In this document: positions 51,949 to 59,119 of the stretch, one piece after another
Numbering within the stretch: the first letter of the stretch is position 1
How the letters are laid out: every line of letters begins with the position of its first letter
Assembly (NCBI RefSeq): GCF_013377235.1
Contig: NZ_CP016226.1
Location: 992,001-1,056,000, forward strand
Direction of reading: 5' to 3'
Length of the DNA stretch: 64,000 nt
From: Mannheimia varigena
GTDB taxonomy: Bacteria; Pseudomonadota; Gammaproteobacteria; Enterobacterales; Pasteurellaceae
Position numbers and translations under genes: made by a program
Notes under the pieces: generated by a model
What the model was told of the DNA's origin: nothing
Databases searched by the model: none
What the model saw: the letters and a program-made list of their open reading frames with translations, nothing else

Positions 51949-53436
51949 TTAGACTTTTTTCTTCAACGTGCCAGACGGTTTACGCCATACTCTGCCGTGT
52001 TTGGCAATAAGTTTGTCCGCTTCAGTCGGGCCCCAAGTGCCAGATTCATATTCATAAACACGTCCACGATTTGCTTTGTAATCCAAAATTGGTTGCACAA
52101 ATCGCCAGCAGGCGTGCACCGCATCGGTACGGGCAAATAAGGTCGCATCGCCTTTTAACGCATCTAATAATAAACGTTCATAAGCGGTCAGTAGGCTTGA
52201 TGTTGAACTTAAATCCGAATAACGGAAATCCATTGAAACCTCTTTCGCTTCAAAGCCTGCCCCTGGTTTTTTCAAGCCGAAACGCATTGAAATGCCTTCG
52301 TCCGGTTGCACTCGGATAATCAATTTATTTTCCGGGGCATTTTGGCTAAACACCGGGTGTGGAGTGGTTTTAAAGTGAATGACAATTTCGGTCACACGGG
52401 TTGGCAAACGCTTACCTGTACGCACATAAAACGGCACACCTGCCCAACGCCAGTTGTCAATTTCACATTTCACCGCCATAAAGGTTTCGGTGTTGGAATC
52501 TGCCGGTACGCCTTTTTCTTCTAAGTAGCCAACCACTTCTTCGCCATCCACTAGGCCTCTAGCGTATTGCCCTAAAATCACATCGTTTTTCACATCTTCT
52601 TCGGATAATGGGTGCAAGCAGTGCAGCACTTTCGCCACTTCATCACGCATTGAATTAGCGTTGATAATTGCCGGTGGTTCCATTGCTACCATTGCTAAAA
52701 CTTGCAATAAATGATTTTGGAACATATCACGCATTGCCCCAGAATCATCATAATAACCACCACGGTCTTCCACACCGATAGATTCCGCCCCGGTGATTTC
52801 CACATAATCAATAAAATTACGGTTCCAAAGCGGTTCAAATAAGCCATTTGAGAAACGTAAAACCAATAAATTTTGGACGGTTTCTTTGCCTAAATAGTGG
52901 TCGATACGGTAGATTTGATGCTCTTCAAAACATTTATGGATTTGAACGTCTAATTTTTTTGCCGTTTCAATATCATAGCCGAACGGTTTTTCGACGATGA
53001 TGCGTTTCCAACCGAACTCTTCGGTGGTTAAGCCATGAGCGGCTAAACATTCAGGGATTGTGCCGTATAGACTCGGTGGAGTTGAGAGGTAATAGAGCGT
53101 GTTGCCACCGGTTTGATATCTGTCGTGCAATTCATCAAGGCGAGGTAGTAATTTAGCATAATCCACCACGCTTGAGGTGTTGATAGCTTGATAATAAAGA
53201 TGTTCGCAAAATTCATCTAATTTTGGACCGCTTGCTTTTTCAAATTTGACTAATGCATCACGCATTTTTTGGCGGAAAGATTCATCACTTAACTCAGAAC
53301 GGGCAACACCTAATACCGAAAAATGTTCGCCAAGTTTGCCGATTTTATATAAATTGTAAAGGGCGGGTATTAATTTACGAAAGGTTAAATCACCTGACGC
53401 ACCAAAAATGACCACGCAACTATTTTCAGCATTCAT
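51949..53436 (-). CDS. zwf: Glucose-6-phosphate 1-dehydrogenase
   Basis: Zwf is the first enzyme of the oxidative pentose-phosphate pathway and makes NADPH. The 495-residue protein has the NADP-binding VIFGASGDLTFRKLIPAL near residues 9-26, EKPFGYD near 148-154 and the active-site signature RIDHYLGKE near 176-184. It is transcribed toward pgl and gnd. cysQ and nudE are upstream on the same strand with short gaps, so a larger operon is possible. Confidence 0.97.
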   Translation of the reverse strand: MNAENSCVVIFGASGDLTFRKLIPALYNLYKIGKLGEHFSVLGVARSELSDESFRQKMRDALVKFEKASGPKLDEFCEHLYYQAINTSSVVDYAKLLPRLDELHDRYQTGGNTLYYLSTPPSLYGTIPECLAAHGLTTEEFGWKRIIVEKPFGYDIETAKKLDVQIHKCFEEHQIYRIDHYLGKETVQNLLVLRFSNGLFEPLWNRNFIDYVEITGAESIGVEDRGGYYDDSGAMRDMFQNHLLQVLAMVAMEPPAIINANSMRDEVAKVLHCLHPLSEEDVKNDVILGQYARGLVDGEEVVGYLEEKGVPADSNTETFMAVKCEIDNWRWAGVPFYVRTGKRLPTRVTEIVIHFKTTPHPVFSQNAPENKLIIRVQPDEGISMRFGLKKPGAGFEAKEVSMDFRYSDLSSTSSLLTAYERLLLDALKGDATLFARTDAVHACWRFVQPILDYKANRGRVYEYESGTWGPTEADKLIAKHGRVWRKPSGTLKKKV

Positions 53437-53513
53437 TTAATAATCCTATTCATTTTAATTGTTAAAATATTGTTGGAAGCAAGATTATCATAAAAATTGT
53501 TAATAGGAATACC

Positions 53514-54332
53514 CTATTTGAATAAAAATATTTTATCCCAATTTAGAGAGCTATTTTTTACCATCACAAAGTAAGGGTTAATAAAAGTTTCTCGCTGATT
53601 ATAGGTTAATGGAGCAAAATTAAAATCGAAAACAGATCCGCCCACTTCGTTGAGCAACACTTCTGCCACAGCAGTATCCCACTCGCCTGTATCGCCGAAA
53701 CGGATATAACAATCCGCCTTACCTTCCGCCACTAACCCTGCTTTTAAACTGCTTGAGCCATATTGTAAAAACTGAACTTCATAATCGCCCATTGCTTGCA
53801 ACGCTTTATCAGCATGTATTTGGCTACCAATCGCAATCACTAATGGTTTTTCTGTCTGTTTTTCTACCTTTACAAGCGGTCGAATTTCACCATTTTCTTG
53901 CAAAAATGCACCGCTTGCCTCCATCGCAAAATAGAGTTTATCTACGATTGGTGCATAAATCACACCTAAAACAGGCTGATTTTTCTTGCCTCTTTTCTGC
54001 ACCAAACCAATCACAATAGAAAACTGATCTGTACGGTTAATAAATTGCTGAGTGCCATCTAGTGGGTCGATAATCCAATATTCCTGCCATTGATTACGCT
54101 CAGAAAAGGCAATATCACAGTTCTCTTCCGATAAAACAGGCACATCAGGCGTAAGTTGCTGTAAACGAGTAGTTAAAAATTGGCTAATGAACAAATCTGC
54201 CTCTGTAACGGGCGTATCATCTGCCTTAATTTTAACAGCAATTGAACGGGCATAAAATTGTTTTAAATGTTCACCAGCCTCTCTTGCAATATCGACTACA
54301 TTATCAAGTAATTGTTGATTTAAAGTTTGCAT
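53514..54332 (-). CDS. cysQ: 3'(2'),5'-bisphosphate nucleotidase CysQ
   Basis: CysQ removes the 3' phosphate from PAP/PAPS, protecting sulfur metabolism and RNA turnover from PAP build-up. The 272-residue inositol-monophosphatase-fold protein has the metal-binding motifs VLSEEN near residues 65-70 and WIIDPLDGTQQF near 86-97, plus GEWDTAVAEVLLNEVGGSVFD near 216-236. An uptake-signal pair (near 53873-53915) is inside the gene. It follows nudE with 24 bases between. Confidence 0.93.
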   Translation of the reverse strand: MQTLNQQLLDNVVDIAREAGEHLKQFYARSIAVKIKADDTPVTEADLFISQFLTTRLQQLTPDVPVLSEENCDIAFSERNQWQEYWIIDPLDGTQQFINRTDQFSIVIGLVQKRGKKNQPVLGVIYAPIVDKLYFAMEASGAFLQENGEIRPLVKVEKQTEKPLVIAIGSQIHADKALQAMGDYEVQFLQYGSSSLKAGLVAEGKADCYIRFGDTGEWDTAVAEVLLNEVGGSVFDFNFAPLTYNQRETFINPYFVMVKNSSLNWDKIFLFK

Positions 54333-54356
54333 TTTGCTTTCCTCAAGATCTATTTT

Positions 54357-54908
54357 TTACTTATTTTTCTCTTTCAAATAGTCTCTTAACATAAAAAGAG
54401 CAGACAAATTACGTGATTCCGCAAAACTAGGATCTGCCAATAATTCGTCAATTTTATTTAACGGATAACGAATAATTTCTAGCGGTTCAGGTTCGTCTCC
54501 CCTCAATTTGGAAGGATAAAGATCTTCCGCCACAAAAACGTGCATTAAACCGTACATATGGCTTGGGCCACTATAGAGTGAACGTAAAAAATCCAATTTT
54601 TTCGCCCCAAAGCCTATCTCTTCCTGCAATTCACGGTTGGCACTTTCTACCGGCTCTTCGCCTGCATCGACAATACCTTTCGGGAAACTCAATTCATAAC
54701 GCTCAGGGCCGACTGCATACTCTTTGATAAAAATCAGCTCATTATTCTGAATCGGGATCACCAACACCGAAGAACGGCGTTGTGGCGTTAAACGCTCATA
54801 GATCCTTTCCTCACCGTTTGAAAAACGCAAATCCACCGTTTGTACCTCAAAAATACGAGTTTTTGCAATGGTTTCGATCTTTAAAATTTCAGGAAGTTGT
54901 TTGGTCAT
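54357..54908 (-). CDS. nudE: ADP compounds hydrolase NudE
   Basis: NudE is a Nudix hydrolase that acts on ADP-ribose, NADH and diadenosine polyphosphates. The 183-residue protein carries the Nudix box from GIVDAGEEPVESANREL to QEEIGF (about residues 79-101), matching G-x5-E-x7-REUxEExGU. The upstream PERYELSFPKG segment is typical. The ATG at 54908 with AAGGTGAG upstream is preferred over the GTG at 54917. It is next to cysQ, as in related genomes. Confidence 0.92.
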   Translation of the reverse strand: MTKQLPEILKIETIAKTRIFEVQTVDLRFSNGEERIYERLTPQRRSSVLVIPIQNNELIFIKEYAVGPERYELSFPKGIVDAGEEPVESANRELQEEIGFGAKKLDFLRSLYSGPSHMYGLMHVFVAEDLYPSKLRGDEPEPLEIIRYPLNKIDELLADPSFAESRNLSALFMLRDYLKEKNK

Positions 54909-54994
54909 TTTTCTCACCTTTTTGAGTTATTTTAGTTGAAAAATATAACTTTCGCTCTAATATTTCTCACATTGTTTTGATTTTAAGGTAGAAA

Positions 54995-55411
54995 ATGAAA
55001 AATAAACACGAAAAAGAAGCAAACAGCAACGAAGTTCGGCTCGACAAATGGCTCTGGGCAGCCCGTTTCTACAAAACTCGCACCATCGCCAAAGCGATGA
55101 TTGAGGGCGGAAAAGTGCACTACAACGGGCAGCGGGCAAAAGTGAGCAAGGCAGTGGAAATTGGGGCAACCATTAAACTTCGCCAAGGCAATGAAGAAAA
55201 AGAGGTGGAAGTGCTTGCCTTAAGCGACCAACGCCGTGGGGCTCCGGAGGCTCAACTGCTCTACCAAGAAACCGAAAAAAGCGTGAAGCTCCGTGAGGCA
55301 ATGGCATTCGCTCGCAAGGCAAACGCCCTTTCAATGCCGCATCCGGATCGCCGCCCGAACAAAAAAGAACGTCGGGATTTAATTAAATTCAAAGAGCAAG
55401 AATTTAGTTAA
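54995..55411 (+). CDS. hslR: Heat-shock protein 15, ribosome-associated
   Basis: Hsp15 binds stalled 50S subunits that carry nascent chain-tRNA and helps recycle them. The 138-residue basic protein has an S4 RNA-binding domain from RLDKWLWAARFYKTRTIAKA (about 15-34) through GGKVHYNGQRAKVSKAVEIG. The C-terminus is rich in K, R and E (RRPNKKERRDLIKFKEQEF). hslO follows, as in E. coli, but after 231 bases with several hairpins. Heat-shock control by RpoH is expected; rpoH is in this window. Confidence 0.95.
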   Translation: MKNKHEKEANSNEVRLDKWLWAARFYKTRTIAKAMIEGGKVHYNGQRAKVSKAVEIGATIKLRQGNEEKEVEVLALSDQRRGAPEAQLLYQETEKSVKLREAMAFARKANALSMPHPDRRPNKKERRDLIKFKEQEFS

Positions 55412-55461
55412 ACTCTTGTAATTGAAAAAATAATCCTTATATTGAGAGCCGTATTACGACA

Positions 55462-55489
55462 GTGAGCGTTTGGCTCACCTTTTATTTTT
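55462..55489 (+). terminator. Terminator after hslR
   Basis: GTGAGC and GCTCAC form a 6-bp stem with a 5-base loop, followed by CTTTTATTTTTA. It fits a moderate Rho-independent terminator. Confidence 0.6.
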
Positions 55490-55630
55490 ACAAGCGGTTA
55501 AATTTCCACAAAAATTTGCAAATTTTTAGCCACAAAACGCATTGCGTTTTGAACGTTGGCTTTGCCAACGGCTCCGTAATAGAGAACAAAATTGGAAACA
55601 ATTTTGTGAGTAATAATCCACCGCTTGCAA
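55490..55630. repeat. Three perfect hairpins bracketed by inverted uptake signals, between hslR and hslO
   Basis: CAAAACGCA/TGCGTTTTG (55533-55551), CGTTGGC/GCCAACG (55554-55570) and ACAAAATTG/CAATTTTGT (55586-55607) follow one another. ACAAGCGGT near 55490 and ACCGCTTGC near 55620 frame the set. It contains no gene and may be a dispersed structured repeat. Confidence 0.65.
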
Positions 55631-55642
55631 CGAGGAATCACA

Positions 55643-56536
55643 ATGAATTACACCAAAGACAACGACAAACTTTACCGTTATTTATTCAAAGATCGTGCGG
55701 TACGTGGCGAATGGGTGCGTTTAAACAGCACATTTACTGAAACGCTCAACACTCACGAATACCCAAAAGCGGTGCAAAATTTACTGGGCGAAATGTTAGT
55801 CGCCACCAGTCTTTTAACCGCCACAATGAAATTTAACGGCACGATCACCGTGCAAATTCAGGGCGATGGGCCGCTAAAATTAGCGGTGGTAAACGGCAAC
55901 GACAACCAACAACTGCGTGCCTTAGCCCGTGTTCAGGCGGAAATTGCAGACAATGCTACACTGGCGGAAATGATCGGCAACGGCGTGTTGGTAATTTCGA
56001 TTATCCCGACCGAAGGCGAGCGTTACCAAGGCGTGATTGCCCTAGACAAACCAACGATTCGTGAATGTTTGGAAGATTATTTTGAGCGTTCAGAACAGCT
56101 CAAAACCCACCTGATTATTCGCAACGGCGAATATGACGGCAAAGCGGTGGCTGGCGGAATGTTGCTGCAAATTATGCCGGACGGTACCGGCAGCCGTGAT
56201 GATTTCGAGCATTTAGCCACGCTTACTGAAACCGTGAAAGACGAAGAGTTATTCGGCTTGGAGGCGGAAGAGTTGCTTTACCGCCTCTACCACGAAGAGC
56301 AAGTGGAGGTTTATCCGCCACAAGATACCGAGTTCAAATGCGGCTGCTCAAGAGAGCGTTCAGGCTCGGCGTTATTGCTTGTTCCAGCGGACGAAATTGA
56401 AGAGATGTTAGCGGAAAAACAAGGCGTGATCGATATGCAATGCGAATGCTGCGGCACCCAATATTTCTTCGACAAAGCAGCGATTGAAGGTTTTAAAGAA
56501 GAAGCAGAAAAATTAAGTAAATTAGGGTTAAATTAA
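55643..56536 (+). CDS. hslO: Redox-regulated chaperone Hsp33
   Basis: Hsp33 is a holdase activated by oxidation. The 297-residue protein has the zinc redox switch C233-G-C235 and C267-E-C-C270, matching CxC-x(27-32)-CxxC. The N-terminal chaperone domain includes GEMLVATSLLTATMKFNGTI-type segments near 44-63. ATG 55643 has GAGGAAT upstream; an in-frame TTG at 55625 lies in the uptake signal and is rejected. A terminator follows. Confidence 0.97.
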   Translation: MNYTKDNDKLYRYLFKDRAVRGEWVRLNSTFTETLNTHEYPKAVQNLLGEMLVATSLLTATMKFNGTITVQIQGDGPLKLAVVNGNDNQQLRALARVQAEIADNATLAEMIGNGVLVISIIPTEGERYQGVIALDKPTIRECLEDYFERSEQLKTHLIIRNGEYDGKAVAGGMLLQIMPDGTGSRDDFEHLATLTETVKDEELFGLEAEELLYRLYHEEQVEVYPPQDTEFKCGCSRERSGSALLLVPADEIEEMLAEKQGVIDMQCECCGTQYFFDKAAIEGFKEEAEKLSKLGLN

Positions 56537-56544
56537 TCTTAAAG

Positions 56545-56575
56545 TAAAGGCAGAATAATATATTCTGCCTTTTTG
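56545..56575 (+). terminator. Rho-independent terminator of hslO
   Basis: AAAGGCAGAATA and TATTCTGCCTTT form a 12-bp stem with a short loop and a T-run. It can also stop minus-strand transcripts from the leader region at 56850-57056. Confidence 0.85.
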
Positions 56576-56641
56576 TAATGCAATTTCTAGCCCTCATTTA
56601 GTAGTAAAATAAAATGCTCAATTAACTTAATCACCAATTCA

Positions 56642-56800
56642 TTAAGCAGTCACAAAATAGAGCAAATTGAGCGCTCGGCTAGCAATATTTAGATAGAACA
56701 ATTCATCTCCAAAGCCGTTCTCAATTGTTGCAACCGCTGAAGTCAGTCCATCATTACGAGAATTACCAAATAATTCTGTTGTCTCGCTTTGTCGCTCCAT
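56642..56800 (-). CDS. Possible small protein downstream of an attenuator-like leader
   Basis: A 52-residue frame (MERQSETTELFGNSRNDGLT start, ending LNLLYFVTA) lies 55 bases after the attenuator hairpin on the same strand. It has ordinary amino-acid composition but no clear Shine-Dalgarno and no recognised family. It could be a real small protein, a remnant of a lost operon's first gene, or chance. Another frame in the same region (LSDERWSDKARQQNYL) also looks protein-like, so frameshift decay is possible. Confidence 0.3.
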   Translation of the reverse strand: MERQSETTELFGNSRNDGLTSAVATIENGFGDELFYLNIASRALNLLYFVTA

Positions 56801-56854
56801 CTTTCATCTGATAAATTTCAATCGATTCTTTCTTTATTACTCTAAATTTTAGCT

Positions 56855-56930
56855 ATAAAAAACCTCTCGAAAGTTGCTTTCCGAGAGATTATTTATAGAT
56901 ACTGCACTTGTTCGGAAGATCTATCCTCCG
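56855..56930 (-). promoter_or_regulatory. Transcription attenuator with alternative hairpins
   Basis: On the minus strand, segment 1 CGGAGGAT (56930-56923) pairs with segment 2 ATCTTCCG (56920-56913). Segment 2 TTCCGA (56917-56912) can instead pair with segment 3 TCGGAA (56884-56879). Segment 3 CTCTCGGAAAG (56887-56877) pairs with segment 4 CTTTCGAGAG (56873-56864), followed by TTTTTT (56862-56857). This is the classic terminator/antiterminator layout. Confidence 0.65.
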
Positions 56931-56959
56931 CATACACCAAATACCCGAAAGATATCAAG

Positions 56960-56983
56960 TTAAGTGGTGATGATGTGAATCAT
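56960..56983 (-). CDS. Putative leader peptide MIHIITT
   Basis: A 7-codon frame starts at ATG 56983, preceded by TTGGAG at a 7-base spacing, and encodes M-I-H-I-I-T-T before a TAA. Runs of Ile and Thr codons fit control by charged tRNA-Ile or tRNA-Thr, as in ilv or thr leaders. In another frame (TTG at 56996) the same bases give four consecutive His codons, so a his-type leader cannot be excluded, though that frame has no Shine-Dalgarno. The attenuator follows at 56930. Confidence 0.5.
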   Translation of the reverse strand: MIHIITT

Positions 56984-57027
56984 TGTGTTTCTCCAAGTGT
57001 AATGTAGCGAATTTACGTCAACAAGAC

Positions 57028-57056
57028 ATATCAAATAGCAATTGTTTTTTAGACAA
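57028..57056 (-). promoter_or_regulatory. Possible promoter for the leader/attenuator transcript
   Basis: On the minus strand TTGTCT (57056-57051) and TGATAT (57033-57028) are 17 bases apart, putting the start near 57021, just downstream of the rsmC stop. Confidence 0.4.
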
Positions 57057-57092
57057 ATTTTGCATTTTTATAGCCATCAGGTTTTTAGTGTT

Positions 57093-58082
57093 TTATGTCC
57101 TTGCTGAATAAACCTTAAACTTGGTGGATTTCGCCAATACCTCGTGCTTGCCGAAGGCTTTATCCAGCAAATCAGGGTAAGGCAAGAAAGCATTTGCGAC
57201 AATTCGCAGCTCGCCACCTTTGGTTAAGTGATTTTTGGCTTGGAAAATCAGTTCCTCCACCGCACGGTAAGCAGTATCTACCCCCTCATGGAACGGCGGA
57301 TTCGATACAATCAAATCAAAACGTTCGTCAATGTGGGAGAACACATCGCTCGCCAGGACTTCACCATCAAGAGCATTTTCGGCAAGGGTTCGGCGGCTGG
57401 ATTCCAATGCCATTGCATGAATATCGCTCATTGTGAGTTTGATTTTCGGGAATTGCTGTTTCAGCGTTGCACCGATTACGCCTGCCCCACAGCCTAAATC
57501 AAGCACTTTGCCTTTCAGGCGGTCGGCTTTGTCAAAGGTGGAAAGTAGCAATTTCGTACCGTTGTCTAGCTCTGCCGAACTAAACACTGCAGGTAAAGCA
57601 AACACTTCTAACGCTTGCAAGCGGTAAGATTTCCAGAATTTTTTGCAATCGAAGTTCGGCACGTTTTGTAGCTCAAAATGGTACAAGCCACAGCGGCGGG
57701 CGGAATCAATTTTCGCAATATTGCCGAACGGTTCCAGAATTTTCTCTGCCGAACGCACACCGGCTCGGTTTTCACCGATAATCAACATTTCTTGCCCCAC
57801 TTGGCATTGGGAAAGCCATTGCAGCAGTTGAAATTGACACTCTTGCTTGTTTTTTGTCCAATAAAACACCGCTAATTCCGCCGATAAGCCACATTCTAAG
57901 CCAAACTCCACGTTTGCTCGGCTGCGTGCGTAATCAAAATAGCTGCTAAACACCGCTACATTTTTCGCTGTTGAGCTTAATTGACGAGCGAAATCATCTC
58001 GCACATCGCCAAAAAGTAACACCGATTTTTGTTCAAATAACGCCAAATGGCGTTCAAGTACTTCGCTTTCTAAAGAGAGCAT
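57093..58082 (-). CDS. rsmC: 16S rRNA m2G1207 methyltransferase
   Basis: RsmC methylates N2 of G1207 in 16S rRNA. The 329-residue protein has the expected two-domain build: a degenerate N-terminal methyltransferase-like half and an active C-terminal half with VLDLGCGAGVIGATL near residues 194-208 (SAM binding) and the catalytic NPPFHEG near 260-266. It is divergent from holD-rimI, as in E. coli. No gene follows it on the same strand for about 300 bases except the leader region. Confidence 0.95.
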   Translation of the reverse strand: MLSLESEVLERHLALFEQKSVLLFGDVRDDFARQLSSTAKNVAVFSSYFDYARSRANVEFGLECGLSAELAVFYWTKNKQECQFQLLQWLSQCQVGQEMLIIGENRAGVRSAEKILEPFGNIAKIDSARRCGLYHFELQNVPNFDCKKFWKSYRLQALEVFALPAVFSSAELDNGTKLLLSTFDKADRLKGKVLDLGCGAGVIGATLKQQFPKIKLTMSDIHAMALESSRRTLAENALDGEVLASDVFSHIDERFDLIVSNPPFHEGVDTAYRAVEELIFQAKNHLTKGGELRIVANAFLPYPDLLDKAFGKHEVLAKSTKFKVYSART

Positions 58083-58222
58083 TTTTTTCGCCTTATATAA
58101 AAAATTTAGCGTGAATATACCGAATTTAGGCGGAGAAATCTTGCTAAATCGGCAGATTTTTTGAAAAAATTTCCCGATTAGGCACAGTTTTGATACTATG
58201 CCTGAAATTTGTGAGGTTTGAG

Positions 58223-58645
58223 ATGAATCGGCGTGATTTACTGTTAAATGAAATGGGCATTTCGCAATGGGTGCTGGCGAAGCCGCAGGTGCTAAAAGGC
58301 AATGCCCAAATTCGTTTGGATAAAAAAATTAAATTAGTGGTGATCTGTGAAGAAGATCATCAAAACAGCCGCTTTTTTGCAGACGTGCTGCGAGCGTTAG
58401 GGCTGCAAAAATCCGACTATAGTTGGGTAGATAGCGAACAATCGCAACGTTTGGTATTTGAACATTCTCCGCTCGTTTGGAAAATTCTAGGCGAAGAACA
58501 AGCGGTTAAAATTGCAAAAAATATTGCAAATCAGACCGCTTGGGAAAACAATTCTTGGCAAGATTTAGCACAATCTCAGCAAAAACGTAAACTTTGGCAA
58601 CAAATGGAAGCATTTTCTGCACAACTGGAGAAAACCGATGATTGA
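58223..58645 (+). CDS. holD: DNA polymerase III psi subunit
   Basis: HolD binds chi (HolC) and connects it to the clamp loader. With the ATG at 58223 (GTGAGG upstream) it has 140 residues. RRDLLLNEMGISQWVLAKPQVL (about 3-24) is the conserved N-terminal region that contacts the clamp loader. The C-terminal part is variable. It overlaps rimI by 8 bases, the usual holD-rimI arrangement. An inverted uptake-signal pair lies in the coding sequence (58499-58540). Confidence 0.9.
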   Translation: MNRRDLLLNEMGISQWVLAKPQVLKGNAQIRLDKKIKLVVICEEDHQNSRFFADVLRALGLQKSDYSWVDSEQSQRLVFEHSPLVWKILGEEQAVKIAKNIANQTAWENNSWQDLAQSQQKRKLWQQMEAFSAQLEKTDD

Positions 58646-59075
58646 ACCTGTTCAAGCACAAGATTTCGATCGCCTGTTTGAAATCGAGCTGCAGGCTCAC
58701 TTAGTGCCGTGGAGCAAAGGCACGCTGTTAAATAATCAAGGCGAGAAATATCTCAACTTAAAATTAATGGAGAAGAATCAAATTGTCGCCTTCGCTATTA
58801 GCCAAATTGTGTTAGACGAAGCCACGCTGTTCAACATTGCTGTCGCCCCCGAATTTCAAGGAAAAGGCGTTGGCAAGCGGTTACTTTCCGATTTAATTTT
58901 GCAACTGCAACAGAGAAATGTCGCCACCCTTTGGCTAGAAGTGCGGGAGTCTAACCTCGCCGCTCAGAAGCTGTATAGTTCACTCGGGTTTAATGAGGTC
59001 ACAATCCGCAAAAATTACTACCCTACCCCAAACGGCGGCAAAGAAAATGCAGTAGTGATGGCGTTGTATTTATAG
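58638..59075 (+). CDS. rimI: Ribosomal protein S18 alanine N-acetyltransferase
   Basis: RimI acetylates the N-terminal alanine of ribosomal protein S18. The 145-residue GNAT protein has the acetyl-CoA loop in VAPEFQGKGVGKRLLSDLI near residues 73-91, then LWLEVRESNLAAQKLYSSLGF near 101-121 and a YYPTPNGGKENAVVM end, all typical. It overlaps the 3' end of holD, so the two are translationally coupled. A palindromic terminator follows. Confidence 0.94.
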   Translation: MIEPVQAQDFDRLFEIELQAHLVPWSKGTLLNNQGEKYLNLKLMEKNQIVAFAISQIVLDEATLFNIAVAPEFQGKGVGKRLLSDLILQLQQRNVATLWLEVRESNLAAQKLYSSLGFNEVTIRKNYYPTPNGGKENAVVMALYL

Positions 59076-59089
59076 CAAAATTCCAAAAC

Positions 59090-59116
59090 AAAAGAGCGAC
59101 CTAGGTCGCTCTTTTT
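59090..59116. terminator. Bidirectional terminator between rimI and typA
   Basis: AAAAGAGCGACC and GGTCGCTCTTTT form a 12-bp stem with a very short loop and T-rich tails for both strands, between convergent genes. Confidence 0.88.
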
Positions 59117-59119
59117 GCA

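Noticed and set aside
55462..55740. 92-codon frame across the hslR-hslO gap
   Set aside because: It translates hairpins and the start of hslO in a different frame.
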